From NCBI GenBank assembly GCA_037043455.1, contig JAWPHD010010198.1:1-64000 (forward strand): 64,000 nucleotides of DNA, in the 5' to 3' direction. This document shows, piece by piece, positions 46,681 to 60,400 of this stretch. A program made the position numbers and the translations under genes. The notes beneath the pieces are model-generated. The model was not told the DNA's origin, searched no databases, and saw only the letters and a list, made by a program, of their open reading frames with translations. Source of the DNA: Cyrtodaria siliqua. Its lineage: Eukaryota > Mollusca > Bivalvia > Adapedonta > Hiatellidae. Within the stretch, counting starts at the first letter, position 1. Every line of letters begins with the position of its first letter.

Positions 46681-46929
46681 ATAGAACTAAAAGTTCTTAA
46701 AGTACTTTTATGTTTTAAATGCAAATCAGGTTAACGATAAAGCTGTTTCGAAGTTTATGGTAACGGTAGCCCTGGTGGGATAGATTTTAGTTAACAAAAG
46801 TTACGAATGTTAAAGTTCTGTTCTAGAAAAAATGAATAGGTTGAGAAACATATATTTAATAAGAAGTTGCTCAGGGAACATCTCTGTATTATTGGGATAA
46901 TTAACTATGTCATTAGTAAGGATAATTAA

Positions 46930-47105
46930 TAATGTCAGAATAGAAATTATCTCTCTTGTGATATATTTCACTTATTATTTCTCCATTTTCAATACAGAGA
47001 TCATGATGTAAATCGAAAAAAGAAGCAAAACATATTAGCTGCGTTGACTCGAAGTAGAGTTCTGTATGAAATAATATTAACTACAGCAGAAAAGAAAGAG
47101 CCAAC
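46930..47105. repeat. dispersed repeat shared with 21925-22095
   Basis: tatctctcttgtgatatat, cttattatttctccattttc and gtagagttctgtatgaaat match the stretch after the RT fragment at 21925. Confidence 0.6.
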
Positions 47106-47289
47106 CATGGTATACATACATGGTTCACAGGTATCACACACTGCTGGTGCCGACCGAACGATGTTCATACACGTCTGGTTATACTTGCGAAAGTGGTCGT
47201 CGTCGGCAGGAATGTCGATAGGAAAACACGTCTTTCTGTTAATGTATGTATGGTGTTAATGATGTGCAGACATTGTCAGTAGTACTAAA

Positions 47290-47446
47290 TTTAAGCCATC
47301 CCGAAGATGGTATGCATATGACTGTGAATATGGAACCTTCCATGGCCAGCGGCGTATGACCCCAGTTTCTAACAAAATGTTTTGCCCTAATCGAGAAAAC
47401 AATGGGCGGAATAACAAAATGGTGCTTAGTTGGGACCAGACATTAT
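47290..47446. repeat. dispersed repeat shared with 51288-51432
   Basis: gccatcccgaagatggtatg, cggcgtatgaccccagtttc and ttagttgggaccag match the intron 3 insertion of copy 2, with clear divergence. Confidence 0.65.
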
Positions 47447-48383
47447 AGTAACAGTCAAATTAAAAAGTAGACAACATATACTAAGGGTGATTAAACAATA
47501 CTCAGAACCTGTAAAGGCTTTGATAGCGGAACCACCTATTCATAATTCAAGTAAGAAAACAAATGTATTTGAGAACGTAACACCGATATATAAATATCGG
47601 GCAACGAAATACAGCATTACATAAGCAATAACAGTACTTCAGATAATGTTGTTATTTATGTCAAGTCATGGCAAGTCTTCCAGGTTAGATGATAAAATGC
47701 CTAATCGTAAGAACCAATCAGATGGGGAGGGGCCAATTTCATCCAAAGAGATTTTGACACTTTCCCGTCATTGATTTTCCAGCGTCTTTTTACTATTATC
47801 TGTTAATTAATAAAACGCGACGCGACGGACAAAGTGAGTCCTATATATAGACATTCGAAGCGGGGATATAATTAATCCCAGAGTTGTCATAAGCTTCAGC
47901 ACAATATTGTTTAACGTAATCTTTAACTGTAAGACAAGAAGTTAAACGTTTGGAGATGGTGCAGGCACTAGAATCCGAAATAAAGCGGCCTTTATAAGGC
48001 TGTTTATGTAATTTAGGAGTTGTCCCTGTTCTTGCCCGTGAATCACACGGGCGCAGTAAACTGAATAATTTAAAAAAAAAAACGTATCTCGATACACACC
48101 ATTTAAGCTGGACTTCGTTCAACCTGTCGTCACATGACATTTCAGTGTTTGTATAATAAATTTTAAAATAGAAAAAGAAAATACCCTAAACATTCCGACA
48201 TTTGGATCTTGCAGAAACACATCTATTTTATCTATTAAATTAGAACTTCTAAATTGTAAATATAATGAGAAACAAACTCGTATGTACATGTAAAGTGGAT
48301 AGATATGTAAGGAAAACATTTATCCAAATGTTGAAACGAAACTAACATTAAATCTCTTTGTGTTTAAACTTTAAAAGGAAACT

Positions 48384-48444
48384 ATGGCACTAAAAAATAT
48401 TTTTGTTTGTGCATCTCTTTTCTTTTGCCTGGAAAGCGGGTCAG
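48384..48444 (+). CDS. copy 2 exon 1, signal peptide
   Basis: Encodes MALKNIFVCASLFFCLESGS, a short basic start, a hydrophobic core and a small-residue end, as expected for a cleaved signal peptide. The donor is G|GTAAGT, phase 1. Confidence 0.85.
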
Positions 48445-51400
48445 GTAAGTCAATGATTTTATTATTTCCTGGTTAATGTACTCCAAGTTGTTATCATATT
48501 TTCAAAATGTATTTTTCTTGTTAAAAGTTAGTTAGCATGCATTCACACAATGTTTTTCAGATCATGCACACAAAATGTCATGCAAAATATGCACCCACAA
48601 TGTCATGCAGAACATGCACATGCAGTGTCATGCAGAACATGCACGCACAATGACATGCAGAACATCCACGCGCAATGTAATACAGAACATGCACACACAC
48701 ACTGACATGCAGAGCATGCACACACAATGACATGCTGAACATGTACACGCAATGTAATGCAGAACATGCACACACAATGACAGGCAGAACATGCACACAC
48801 AATGTCATGCAGAAAATTCACACACACTGTCATACAGAACATGCACACACAATGGCATGCATAACATGCACACACGATGCCATACTGAACATACACACAC
48901 GATATCATGCAGACACACACAGTGTCATGCAGAACATGCACACACGGAACGATTATCATAAGTATGCATTTAGTACCGACCATTGTAGGTCGTTGGCCTT
49001 TGTCAATCGGGTGGTCGGAACACATCTTTGATTAAAGTGGTTTGCCACAAGAATGGAGCCTATTCTGAATTGCTCTTTTATCATTCTGAAATTGTATTGC
49101 AAAATAGAAGCGACCATGTATAAAGGTTTAATAAGCCGTATGTAACACCTTTCTAAACGTAACGGTTATCAAAACATGTGTAAGCAAATAAATACCTTAA
49201 ACAAATTGAAGCTGTTTGATTGGATATATAAACTGAACTTTATATCGTGTTTATCTGTATGCGTGTATACATTGGCAAAGATTATTTGTATGTGACGTCG
49301 GCAAATAACGACTGTAACCATGAAGAAGAATGCAATACTTAACTATAAATTGATATACCGGTATGATTACGTTCTTGATTGTCGTAATATGAATATGTAT
49401 ATTCTTTATCTCTGGGGTTATATTTAATTGTATACACGTGTAATCATACAATGGGAGAAACTTGTACATTTCACCAGTTAAAGGGACACACGGGTATCTT
49501 AATGTGGCATATGAGTAATCATTGATTATACTTATTAGAATATTTCAAAGCAAATGTGTGTTGCATATGACTATCTATTTATTATACTGCAACAATTATA
49601 TGGTAGAATGACGCATAATCTTAAAAGTGTATTTAATTATCGAGATTCTAATTTTATTTTGTTTTGCTTGACAATGATACAAATTTCAAGAGTGGCGTGT
49701 GGTCCTTTAATGCGGTTTAAGTTGCATACTTTCATATAGTAAATTACTGGTACATACGAGTAGGATATCTTTATTTCAGAAATCTTTGCAACACCCAAAA
49801 TAACAATTGGAATCTGCAAGGATTTCGTTAGAGGTGGAACGCTCGCAATTTGCTGTCGAACGGAACATCTTGCTGACACTGGCGTCATAGTAGAATATAA
49901 AGACGGAAATCGCACATCAACGTTCAGTAAAATTATTTGCGAAAATCGCACCCAGTTCGACACAACCCGTGAAGACATCATGGACAACGAGTACGGCAAT
50001 CTTACCCCTTTATACAACATCACGTGCCATTCCCAAGAAGATGTAACGGTGTACGCGATCCGAATGATTGCCCCGCAATATCGGAATTGTGTTAATGGAG
50101 ATTGGGTTTGCTCGTCATATGCTGAAAGTGACAGATTTGCAATTTCCGAAGAGTCAGGTAAGTATTAATTGAGGCTGACATTGGCCAGACGAGCTTAAGC
50201 GGCATTGACTGCGTCCGTAGGTCGACTGTTTTTGTTCTTGTTTTGTTTTTTCACCAAACTTGTTGTTTTTTTCCAAAAACTTAAAACTTACAAATTAAAC
50301 GACATGCTGATAATACCAATGAGGAAAATCATGTATGATATTAATTACTTCTTATATAAGATGACGAATACACAATGTGCACGTCATCCTAAGTTTATAA
50401 GTAAGAAGTGATTTACACACACATACAGACAGTTATTATTCCGGCAAATTAATGAAATGGGGTTTTACGTCTTGTTCATACATCATATTAGGTTATATTG
50501 GGACAGCAACGTCTGAGGGAGATGAGAGGAAGGATACAGTTTTCCTCAGACATGCGTCCGTCAGGGAGCGATCCTGCGTGGGGGAACCTGCGTGGGGTAG
50601 AGGTTTATAGCTCTAAAGCTAAGGCCTCCATTGAGCTACATTCAGACAAAAACTGCAGGCAATATACAAACACGTTATTCGCTTATCTTTTGTTTGCCAT
50701 TGTGAAATTCCAAAGAAAAATATTCTATAAAAATGCTTTTTGTTTTATTTCAGCTGTCGACACATATATGGGTAGTGTTGATGCAAGTAATGGACTTAAT
50801 GCTGAACTTAAATGGACATTTATAGATGTTTACCCGTACCTTAAAACAGTGACGGTCAAAACGTCATCTGGAGTCACGTTATTGCAGTGGTTTAACAATG
50901 AGAAAAATATATCTCACTCAGATAGAGTAGAATCCATTGGAATAATAGAGCGTGGACAAATATGGCTCCGGTTGTCTAATGTGACACACTATGACGCAGG
51001 GACATATGTATGCGAGATAACGACAGGTTTAGCACGGCTGCCAACTGCACGTGACTCTCTGATTCTCGTTGTTCATGGTAAAGTCATACTTATGTTTAAT
51101 ATATAAAAAAAAGAGTATAATAATGGACCTTTGGTAACGGCCGAGCACGACACCAACGAAATATTGCAGTCTCGGTTTGATTGAGACTGTTCATGAGCGG
51201 TAGTGAAATATGCTAGCTACCGCTCACGCCCTCTAGCCCCGGGTTGAGCAGAACTCAATATTCATAAAATCAATAATACACAATTTTAACCATCCCGAAG
51301 ATGGCATGCATACGGCGGTGGACATGGAGTTTATCGCTTCCCCATGTCGTACGGCGTATGGTCCCAGTATCTAATAAAATTAAATGCCCCGAAGAGCGAA

Positions 51401-54400
51401 ATAAACATAATGGAATTTAGTTGGGAGCAGCGGTTAGTTTACTTGTTGTACATGTGCGTATGGTAGTATGTTTCTATTGTTGAACTATTTAGGGCCTATG
51501 TTTTAGTAGTAAAGGCCTATGTTTTATTGATACGAGCATACTGTTTGACTAAATGATGAAACACTATAATAGTTTAAGTCAATAAAAGTATATCTATCTA
51601 TCAACTAATTGTATTTTATTGTTTTACTACATGTAGTACGTGTCTTGTTATTTACGTGATATGTATTTTTGGCTCTGTATTTTTTCCATTTAAATTAATC
51701 TTGTGACAAAGTACCTGTTTCATGCGAAATAAGCACAGTACATGATATTTTGGTAAAATGCGTTTAAACTTACACACTTACTAACTTAAGCATACATCAA
51801 TTACTTAACCAGCCATACAAGCTGATCCCACATTATTCTCAGCAATGCGATCGTTTTCTAGATTTTCCAACCAAGCCGTTGTTAATTCTTCGTGACGTCA
51901 TAACAGAATCTGCCATAACTTCCGGTACAATATTCTGTGCTGCTAGCTCACAGACATCCGGGTATCTTGAGTACCTGCCGACTGTAAACTACACGTGGAA
52001 ATATCCGGACACTGGTGCTGGTTACATAGTAAATAACCCAACGTACGACAGCATCGTGGTAACGGAAGTCAACTGTAGCATGAAAAGTCTACCACCTATT
52101 GGTTGTGCTGCATATGAAGGCGGTGGCACTTCCGGCACATCACTAACGACCGAGACGGTTTGGATGAACCTTCTTCAACTGTGTAAGTGTTATATATGGA
52201 AAGAAATATAGTGGCTATTTGTAATAAATTTAGAAAAGAGGATCCCTTGGTAGAAACATACACAAACAAAAGAAAAAAATGGCGGACTATATATTTTATT
52301 TAGTCTGTTTATGAGAGGTAAAATAAGCCTTATAAGGTCCATCACCTCTTTCGCCCCTAGCACTGGCTTAAGCGATATTCTTCTTTAAAGTGGAGTTATA
52401 GCCACAACTGTTGGACTTAGTGATTGATAACTCTATACAGAACGACTGCACACATGTCTTACGTAAAATTAATATTACATTCAGCAAAAGTTAAATAAAT
52501 AGCAAGTTTAGTTAAATTAATATTAAATGTATATTATATGCAAATAAGGATTTAACTCGGCGTGCTTTGTTTAAGGTTCCATGGACAACAGGCACGTTAA
52601 TCAATACACAACAAACAATGCAGCAAACGAAACGAGTTCAACAGCAGCAACAGTACTTATTGTGGTATGGAACTTGATACTTGGTGAGCATCTTCTTTTG
52701 TTGTAGCTACTCCGGAAATCCATCGCGCACCAATTTGTCTTGCGTGCAGGTAAACGACATACCTGTAAAACTCACAGGTATCAACGTTTACCGAGCAAAC
52801 GGATAACGACAATGAAATAATAAGCTTTCATTTAAAATAATTGTATCTTCCCATTTGGAGATCTCTTTAAAAAATAGTAACACGTGTACATTTAAAACAT
52901 TATTCCTTCATGGAAGTATTTTACAAGATTTTATTGCATATTAACCTAGCTTGGTTAACTCTTGATGACCAGTATTCTCTTCAAACTACTGTTATATATA
53001 CATATCATATTACTACTGTCATATAAACACTGAACGACTTTAATAACGCAACAGGGAAATAAACTAAGATAACTGACATCTTTCAATATAAATTAAATTT
53101 TAATTGCATCTATTCTATTTAACCATATCTATAGTTGAATTGCTGAAAGATTCATTCAAATTGATCAACATTAAACTTGTTAAATTCAAAATATAACAGT
53201 ACTACCCCCAAAAGCAAAAGTCACAATATCCACCATTAGCTGACATCTCCTACGCATATTCGGATATACCGGGTATTAGTTTTGTGACTTTTGCATTTGG
53301 GGGTCGTACTGTTATGCTCTGAATTTAACAAGTTTATTGTTGATAAATTTGAATGACATTTTCAGCAAATCAACTGTAGATATTGTTAAATAGAATAGAT
53401 GAAATTAAAATTTAATTTCTTTTGAAATATGTCACTTATCTTAATTGATTTTTAAAGTCGTTCAGTGTACATATCATATTGTTTGCGTGGTAATAATTGA
53501 CAACAAGCTATATATTTAACAAAAATCCGATGAAGTGGATACCTTTGTGTATACTCATTACGTGGTCCCGCCTTAATTCCATTAAGCGATGGGAACGCTT
53601 ATATTAGTAGGATTTTATAACGGGTATTTCGACAATAAAACACGTTTAAACACATCTTTTGCTTAAAACTTACCTATTAAATGTTTTAATTTTACAATAT
53701 GCAAACTTTTTAGGCTGAAATTAAGATTTTATTTTATACTCCAGTCAACCCCGGTTTCGCTTCTTGGAGAAGGGGTTGGATGGGGTATGAACATTAATAC
53801 TCGGACCACGTAATGAATGCATTTTGTATTTTATATATACACATTTTATATCATGCATAAACTAATTACTTTGTTTTCTATTTTACAGTGTCCTTCATGA
53901 TGCTGTGCATAATAATCGTATACCGGTAAGATCAGTCATGAATTGTTTGCCATTATTGGCGTGCATATTTTTTAAGGACTATTTAAAGAACATCTTTGAA
54001 AAAGAAGAAGAATTTGTGTCCTTTATATCAGAAAAGTTTGATGCAGTTTTAATCAAAGATTTTTGTTTTGTTTTGTATTTGAAATAAATCCATAGAATAA
54101 TACATTTATCCAACGAAAGCAGACGAGACATCATTTCTAAACAAAATAAGCCATGTTATCACATCATTCAAATCTCGAAGTACACCAACTTGTTAAAAAC
54201 AGATTTTCTTTATATGCCATGTGCTATAAATCTCCAGGGCAATTTTTCCACTGACCGTTCCAAGGCGGTACCCCTATTGTCAACCCCTTTATGTTTAAGG
54301 TGTCGCATATGTCCTTGTATTTGTTGTTTCTTGTGAACGTATGTTTTGGTTGATTGTGACTATTGCTTGGGGCGCTTGTTTCAGCCAAAGTTTTTTTGGA

Positions 54401-57400
54401 CTTTTAAGATAAAATTAATCTACTACATAAATAAGTTGTATATCAGTGAAACAGACATTTTTAGTGGTAAATTAAACTACCTTACTTTTCAAAATCGGTT
54501 GAGAAATAAAAATTTCATGTGCGAAAGTTGTTTTAAAGGGTAATTTTCAAAATGCAAAATTCTGCTGCATGAAAAATTAAAAAAAAATGTTTTTTAGATT
54601 TTTTATTCAAAATTGTTGGATATTAGTAAATTAAGACACCCCACTGAAAGTTTTATAGCAAACAATGACATATAGTATTACTGAAATTATTTGACATTTC
54701 TTAATTTTCTGCTGTCCTACCAACAAGGAATTTACATAGGAAAAGCCCCATAAAAAAATCATTTTGGCTGTAAAATATTTATTTCTCAACCGATTTTCAA
54801 AAGTAAAGTAGTTTTATTTACCACTAAAAATGCCAGTTCTAATGATATATAACTGATGTACGTATTATTTAAGTTGCTTGAGTAACTGCAGAAAACCCTT
54901 TGGCTGAAACAAACAATAGTACAGTTCCTGTTCGACTTTTATAACTGCCTTTACTATGGTAGATATATTATATATATGTGCTCTCTTTCCTTGATCTCAT
55001 TCACTCCTTCACTCTGTTATTTCGTCCACACTCGCATACACTCTCAACACTCACGTACACACTCAACACTCATTTTCATAATCATACTGTTCAAAGTGTA
55101 CTTTTGTCCATACCAGTATATACAACCATCGATTTCTTAGGCCCTATTTTATAATTGTTGTCCAAACCTGTTAGATATGAGTTTAAATTCCGGATGTTCT
55201 TGATTTTTGGCTTGAACTTATAAGGACGATGTGCACAGTGTTTGTTAAGCCGGCTTTTAAAGTTATGGGTGCATCGATGACTGTATTATGGAGTTAGTTT
55301 CAAGATTCTGAGACTGTATGTTAATGTTATCAAGTTGTAATTTTCATTTTAGTGTGTATTTTAAATAGTGTTGGCGTCAATTAACTCTTACTGAAGAATC
55401 AAATACACTACTGTACATTTTCATAATTGCAGACGAAGACGCGGCCTTCCATTTTGTTGTTGTACCTGTCGCAATCCGTTTTCATCGGCGTTACTATGGT
55501 GGCGTCGCCGTCGAGCGAGTTAGTATTTTTCTAATTTATGTAAAAATAAAACTTCAGACCATGTTTGTTCGGCATTCAAAACTCATTTTCAAATGTGGTC
55601 TGCTGAAGTCCAAAACTTGCATACAGTCTAACCTGTTTTAAGACATCACTTAAATGGAATTGTTATCATGCGATCTCTTAATACATGTGGTTTTAATTTT
55701 GAAAAAAAAACACAATGCTCATGAGAACTGCAACGTTGGTCTCTTAAAGTAAGTGGTCTCTCAATAGAGCAGTTCTACATATACTAAACCAAATTGCTAA
55801 GAATCAACCTAAAAATATGTCAATAATATTCTCATTGTTTTATGTATTTTGTGATCGATTAGAGATACGGTTAAACTGCAAAATAATGAGTGTAAATCGT
55901 CTACTCTGATTGCATGAACATATTTTAAAACTTTTAAGTCAATATGTTTTCTTAGAAATAAGTTATAACACTTATACAACTGGGTATATAGGATTTTATT
56001 AAGTACTTCGAATTAGTGAAGCTTTCGATGTTCCTAATTCTAAAATATGCCAGTTAAAATTATTTTGACATCATGTTTTACTAGCATTACCACTACAAAT
56101 GTGTTTGCAAAAGAAATTTTCGAAATATTTAATGTTAACGCTGAATTACAGTTACTTGAATTTCAAACAATATTCAATTTAAAGGGAGGTAATTTAAGAT
56201 TATCCATATTTCATTTTTTTATAGACGGAGAATCTGCAATGAAGGGGTCAACTTTTTATGCTTTTTTCTATTATTTCATACCAATTTTAAGAATTTTATA
56301 TCTTTAAGCGATCTTTGACTTACGTTATGTGTTTTATCAGCACATTTCATGTTTTCATATAAAGGGAGGGTAACTCTCAAAAGATGTAACAATTTAAACA
56401 AAAAATAAATGTTTTACAAACTATGAGTCAAAACAAAATACTTATAATATATCTTTTCTAAAATATATTTAAAATAAGACAGTTAGTTAAGATACAAAAG
56501 TTGATACTTAGCAATTTTGTTCGGTGTATATATTTTATAGCGGACTATTTTATTTCATAGTTTTTAAATGGAAAGTTAGCATTTATTTTCGTCTGCATTT
56601 AAAAAAAAACACTTTAGAACTATTTAATGATTTATCGGTGACGAAGACAACAATTTTTATACATATTGAAACTATTTAACCCTAATAATATATTAACATT
56701 CAGGCTCACAAAAATACTAATTTGATCATTACCAGATGAGCCAGCAAATGAGATTGATAACAACGGTGGCCATTACGTTGACGAATTTGAAGGACCACCT
56801 GCTGACGCTGGCATGCATCTAGGTAATATTTGACATCAAAATTTCAATAAATAGTATAATATTATAGAGACGAACTTTTTCATTTCTTTGCCAAATTCAC
56901 TGAACTGAATTACTTTTATGTTTCAAGAGTTTGCCTTAAAGTCTAGAAGGCACTATGCATGTGTTAATCTTTCCAGAAAGTCTGAAAGTCTGTGTTTCAT
57001 GTTATATTAATTTTAGGTTGACACAAATACATGCATATACTTCATAATAGGCCGATACATGGGTATTGGGTAAGCATTTCCCACTTGTCTAAATTTCAAA
57101 AGCAGGTATAAAAGTTGCACAGGAAATTTAGGATGGCATTAGGGTAAGAGTGAGGTTTGGTGCACTCTAGAACGTGGTTTGACAAGGACTACCACAACCT
57201 GACTTCTATCGTGACGTGATTTACAAACTTCGTAAGATCCTTGGTCATGATCACTTTCATACTATCTTTGTTAAACTTGTTAACAGGTTTATCAACAGAG
57301 GTTATGACTCTATCATTTTGCAACGCACTGCATGCTTGGTGGTGGACCCATTTACAGTTCGCAACTATGCTTTCCTCATAAATTGTGCGGTGACTGGACA

Positions 57401-60400
57401 GGCTGTGGACCCTATGATGACGTCTACCTAAAGCCCAAACGGACGGTGACGTTGATGTTTATCTGCAATCATGTTTTGTCGTGGCCTCAGTGGTGTATTC
57501 TCTTGTTGCTCTGGGTTCTGCCAAGTCACTGAGTACCTTCTTTGTGGCTTTCTAGGCTATTGTTTTTTTTGCATTTATATATGCCTGAGCATCTTCGTGT
57601 TTTACTTATATTGCCTATTAATGCTGCCTTGTTGGTTAGAGAATAGTTCATGGCGGGGATTTCTTTATTTACACTGTCCCGTTTTATTGGGATGAAGTAG
57701 GGTAAGTGTGATGTTTGGTGCACCCTAGAACCTGGTTTAAACCCCAGCGGCCTTATTTGCCACTGACCGTTCCAATGAGGTAGCCCTATTGTCAACTCTT
57801 TTTGTGTTTGTGAAGTCATATGCCTTTATTCCTTATTAACAATGCCATTCATGTTTGTCGTTTTGCGTATTTTTGGGTTTACTGTGTTCTGTGAAAGCTG
57901 CATTTCCTGTTCGACTTTTATACTTATTTTTAAATGCCCTGCGGCCATTTTTGCGACTGACCGTTCCAAGGCGGTAGCCATATTGTCAACCCTTTTATGT
58001 TTTTGATGTCATATCTTGCCTTTTATTCATTTGTGTAATAATTGTTTGTTTGTTTGCATGTTTTGGTTTACTGTAGTCTTTCCCTTAATGGTTTATTCTC
58101 TTACTGCTCTGGCTTCTGCAAAGTCATTGAGTACCTTCATTGTGGCTTTCTAGGCTATTGTTTTTTTGCATTATATTTACACGAGCATATTTGTGTTTTA
58201 CTTATATTGCCTATTGATGCTGCCTTGTTGGTTAGAGATTAGATCATGGCGGGGATTTCTTTATTTACACTGTCCTGTTTTAATGGGATGACAGTAGGGT
58301 AAGTGTGAGGTTTGGTGCACCCTAGAACCGGTTTAAACCCCCAGTGGCCTACTTTGCCACTGACCGTTCCAAGGCGGTAGCCCTATTGTCAACCCTTTTG
58401 TGTTTGTGATGTCGTTTGCTTTTTTTATTACTTTTGTCTTTTCGTTTGTCTGTTTGCGTGTTTGTTTTTGTGTTTTGTGGTTGACTGTCGTCCTTGAATG
58501 CTGCTTTCCCTGTCCGATATTTTTATCCTTTTTTTTGAATGCTACGTTTCCTGTTCGACATTTATATCTACTTTCTAAGTATATTCTCACAATAAATGTG
58601 ATTTTTCTTTTTGCAATAGTTATACTTTATATTGCATATGTTATTCTATATTCTTTGCCTTCTGAGTTCATGATTGTGTTTAAGGTGTCATAACATGGTT
58701 TCGGTCCACATTTATGTGTCAGCACTGGATACATGTATGTTGGGGTTTTCGTCTTTTGTAGTGTAATTGTTTTAATATGACTTTTGTATTTGAATAAAAA
58801 AAATGGTTGTAATGAAAGTCTAAATAATTAAATTTAATTTGTCTGATTAGGCATCTTTATAATTTAAATTTATATAGCATCTGTGCTATGTTATACTTAT
58901 ATTGACTATTAATTCTGCCTTGTTTGTTTCTAATCTGGCGGGGATATCTTAGTTTAAACTGTCCCGTTTCATTTTGATAACAATAGGGTAAGAGTGGTGT
59001 TTGGTACAACTTAGAAGCTGATTTAAACCCCAGCCGAATTTTGCGTCACTGACCGTTCCAAGACGGTAATCTTTGTCCTAATGTCCACCCGTTTATGTTT
59101 TGATGTCAGATCTTGCCTTTTATTCAGCTCTGTATTTGTGTTTGTTTCTGTGCGTGTTTTTGATATGTTCAGCGTTTATTCTATTCTAATGTTGGAATTT
59201 GTAATCTATACTGAGGGAAAAAAGTTTAGCAAGTTTTTTTTGCACCCTGGAAATAAAGAATTTGGTTGTAAAATCAAGAAACTACTGCCATAGACTTAAT
59301 AATCATTTTTATTAAACACACATCAATAACAGTCGAACATCTTAATGACGTAACGAAAAAATAAACGTAGGGATCAAGCCCGTAAAGTCACACAATGTCA
59401 GTATATCTTGTATACAGTACTATTTGATCTAAAAAACTGGCTAAACTTTTTTCCCTCAGTATATGTATAGGATAGAGGCTATGAAGAGAAATCTCCACCA
59501 TTAAGAAACCGAAAGACCTTAAGCGTAGCGACCGACCGCGGTTTCTTAATGGTGAGGATTTATCTTCTTAGACTCCACCCGACTTAGTGTCTACCATTGG
59601 TTTTATCGATAGTCTCTATATATGTCACGCTCTTTATCGCGAAGACTGCTTGTAGTTAAACCTTCATGAAATGGTGCAAGTATTTGCAAATCTGAGACAA
59701 CTGATTGGTTAAAAAAAGTAGGGTAAACACTAATGACCAACTGACTGGATTAGCCCAATGCCAAAGCGTAATGATTGTCAATCCGAAAGTCGTGGGTTAG
59801 AAACTCGCGTAGGCTTTACTATTTTTCAGTGAATGGGTGTGTATTGTTGATGTAACTTTGTCGATCGCAGGTAAAAAAATGAAACAGGTTCGCTATACAA
59901 CTGTCTTATATACGGGTTTCCACCCATGAAGTTGGTAGTAAACTTGGTAGTAAACCAAGCGTTAAACCGCTCCCATTTGCTTTAGGTACACGCCCATTAG
60001 CCTTATATAGAACTTTAGTATCACCATATAGATATATAGATCTCATCAAATATTTCTATTCATTAAACAGAAAATGGGGGAGCCTCCGCTAGTGGGGGAG
60101 CCAGAGCTGGTGTTGCAGGCGATCTATATGCTAGCCGAGTAGCTCTGCCGCCAGTGGGTCCAGGTTTACATTCACTTGATGCGAATGAAGTGACCTCTCA
60201 GTTTTATACTGAAGCCAGAAATGGTTGGTATTATATTATGTTGGGAATGTAATGTTGTTCCTTTTAAATCAGAAACAAGTAAACAATAATTATATTTGGC
60301 ATGCAAACATGTGATAACTATTTGGTGCTTGGCAATAAGATTTCTAGGCAACAGAGGTATTAGTTATAAACTCCATTTTTAATTGATTTAATAATTACAA

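Noticed and set aside
53905..54087. A 60-codon frame running through the exon 6 donor
   Set aside because: It is not in the receptor frame, where the donor reads into an immediate stop. The equivalent in copy 1 is also out of frame.
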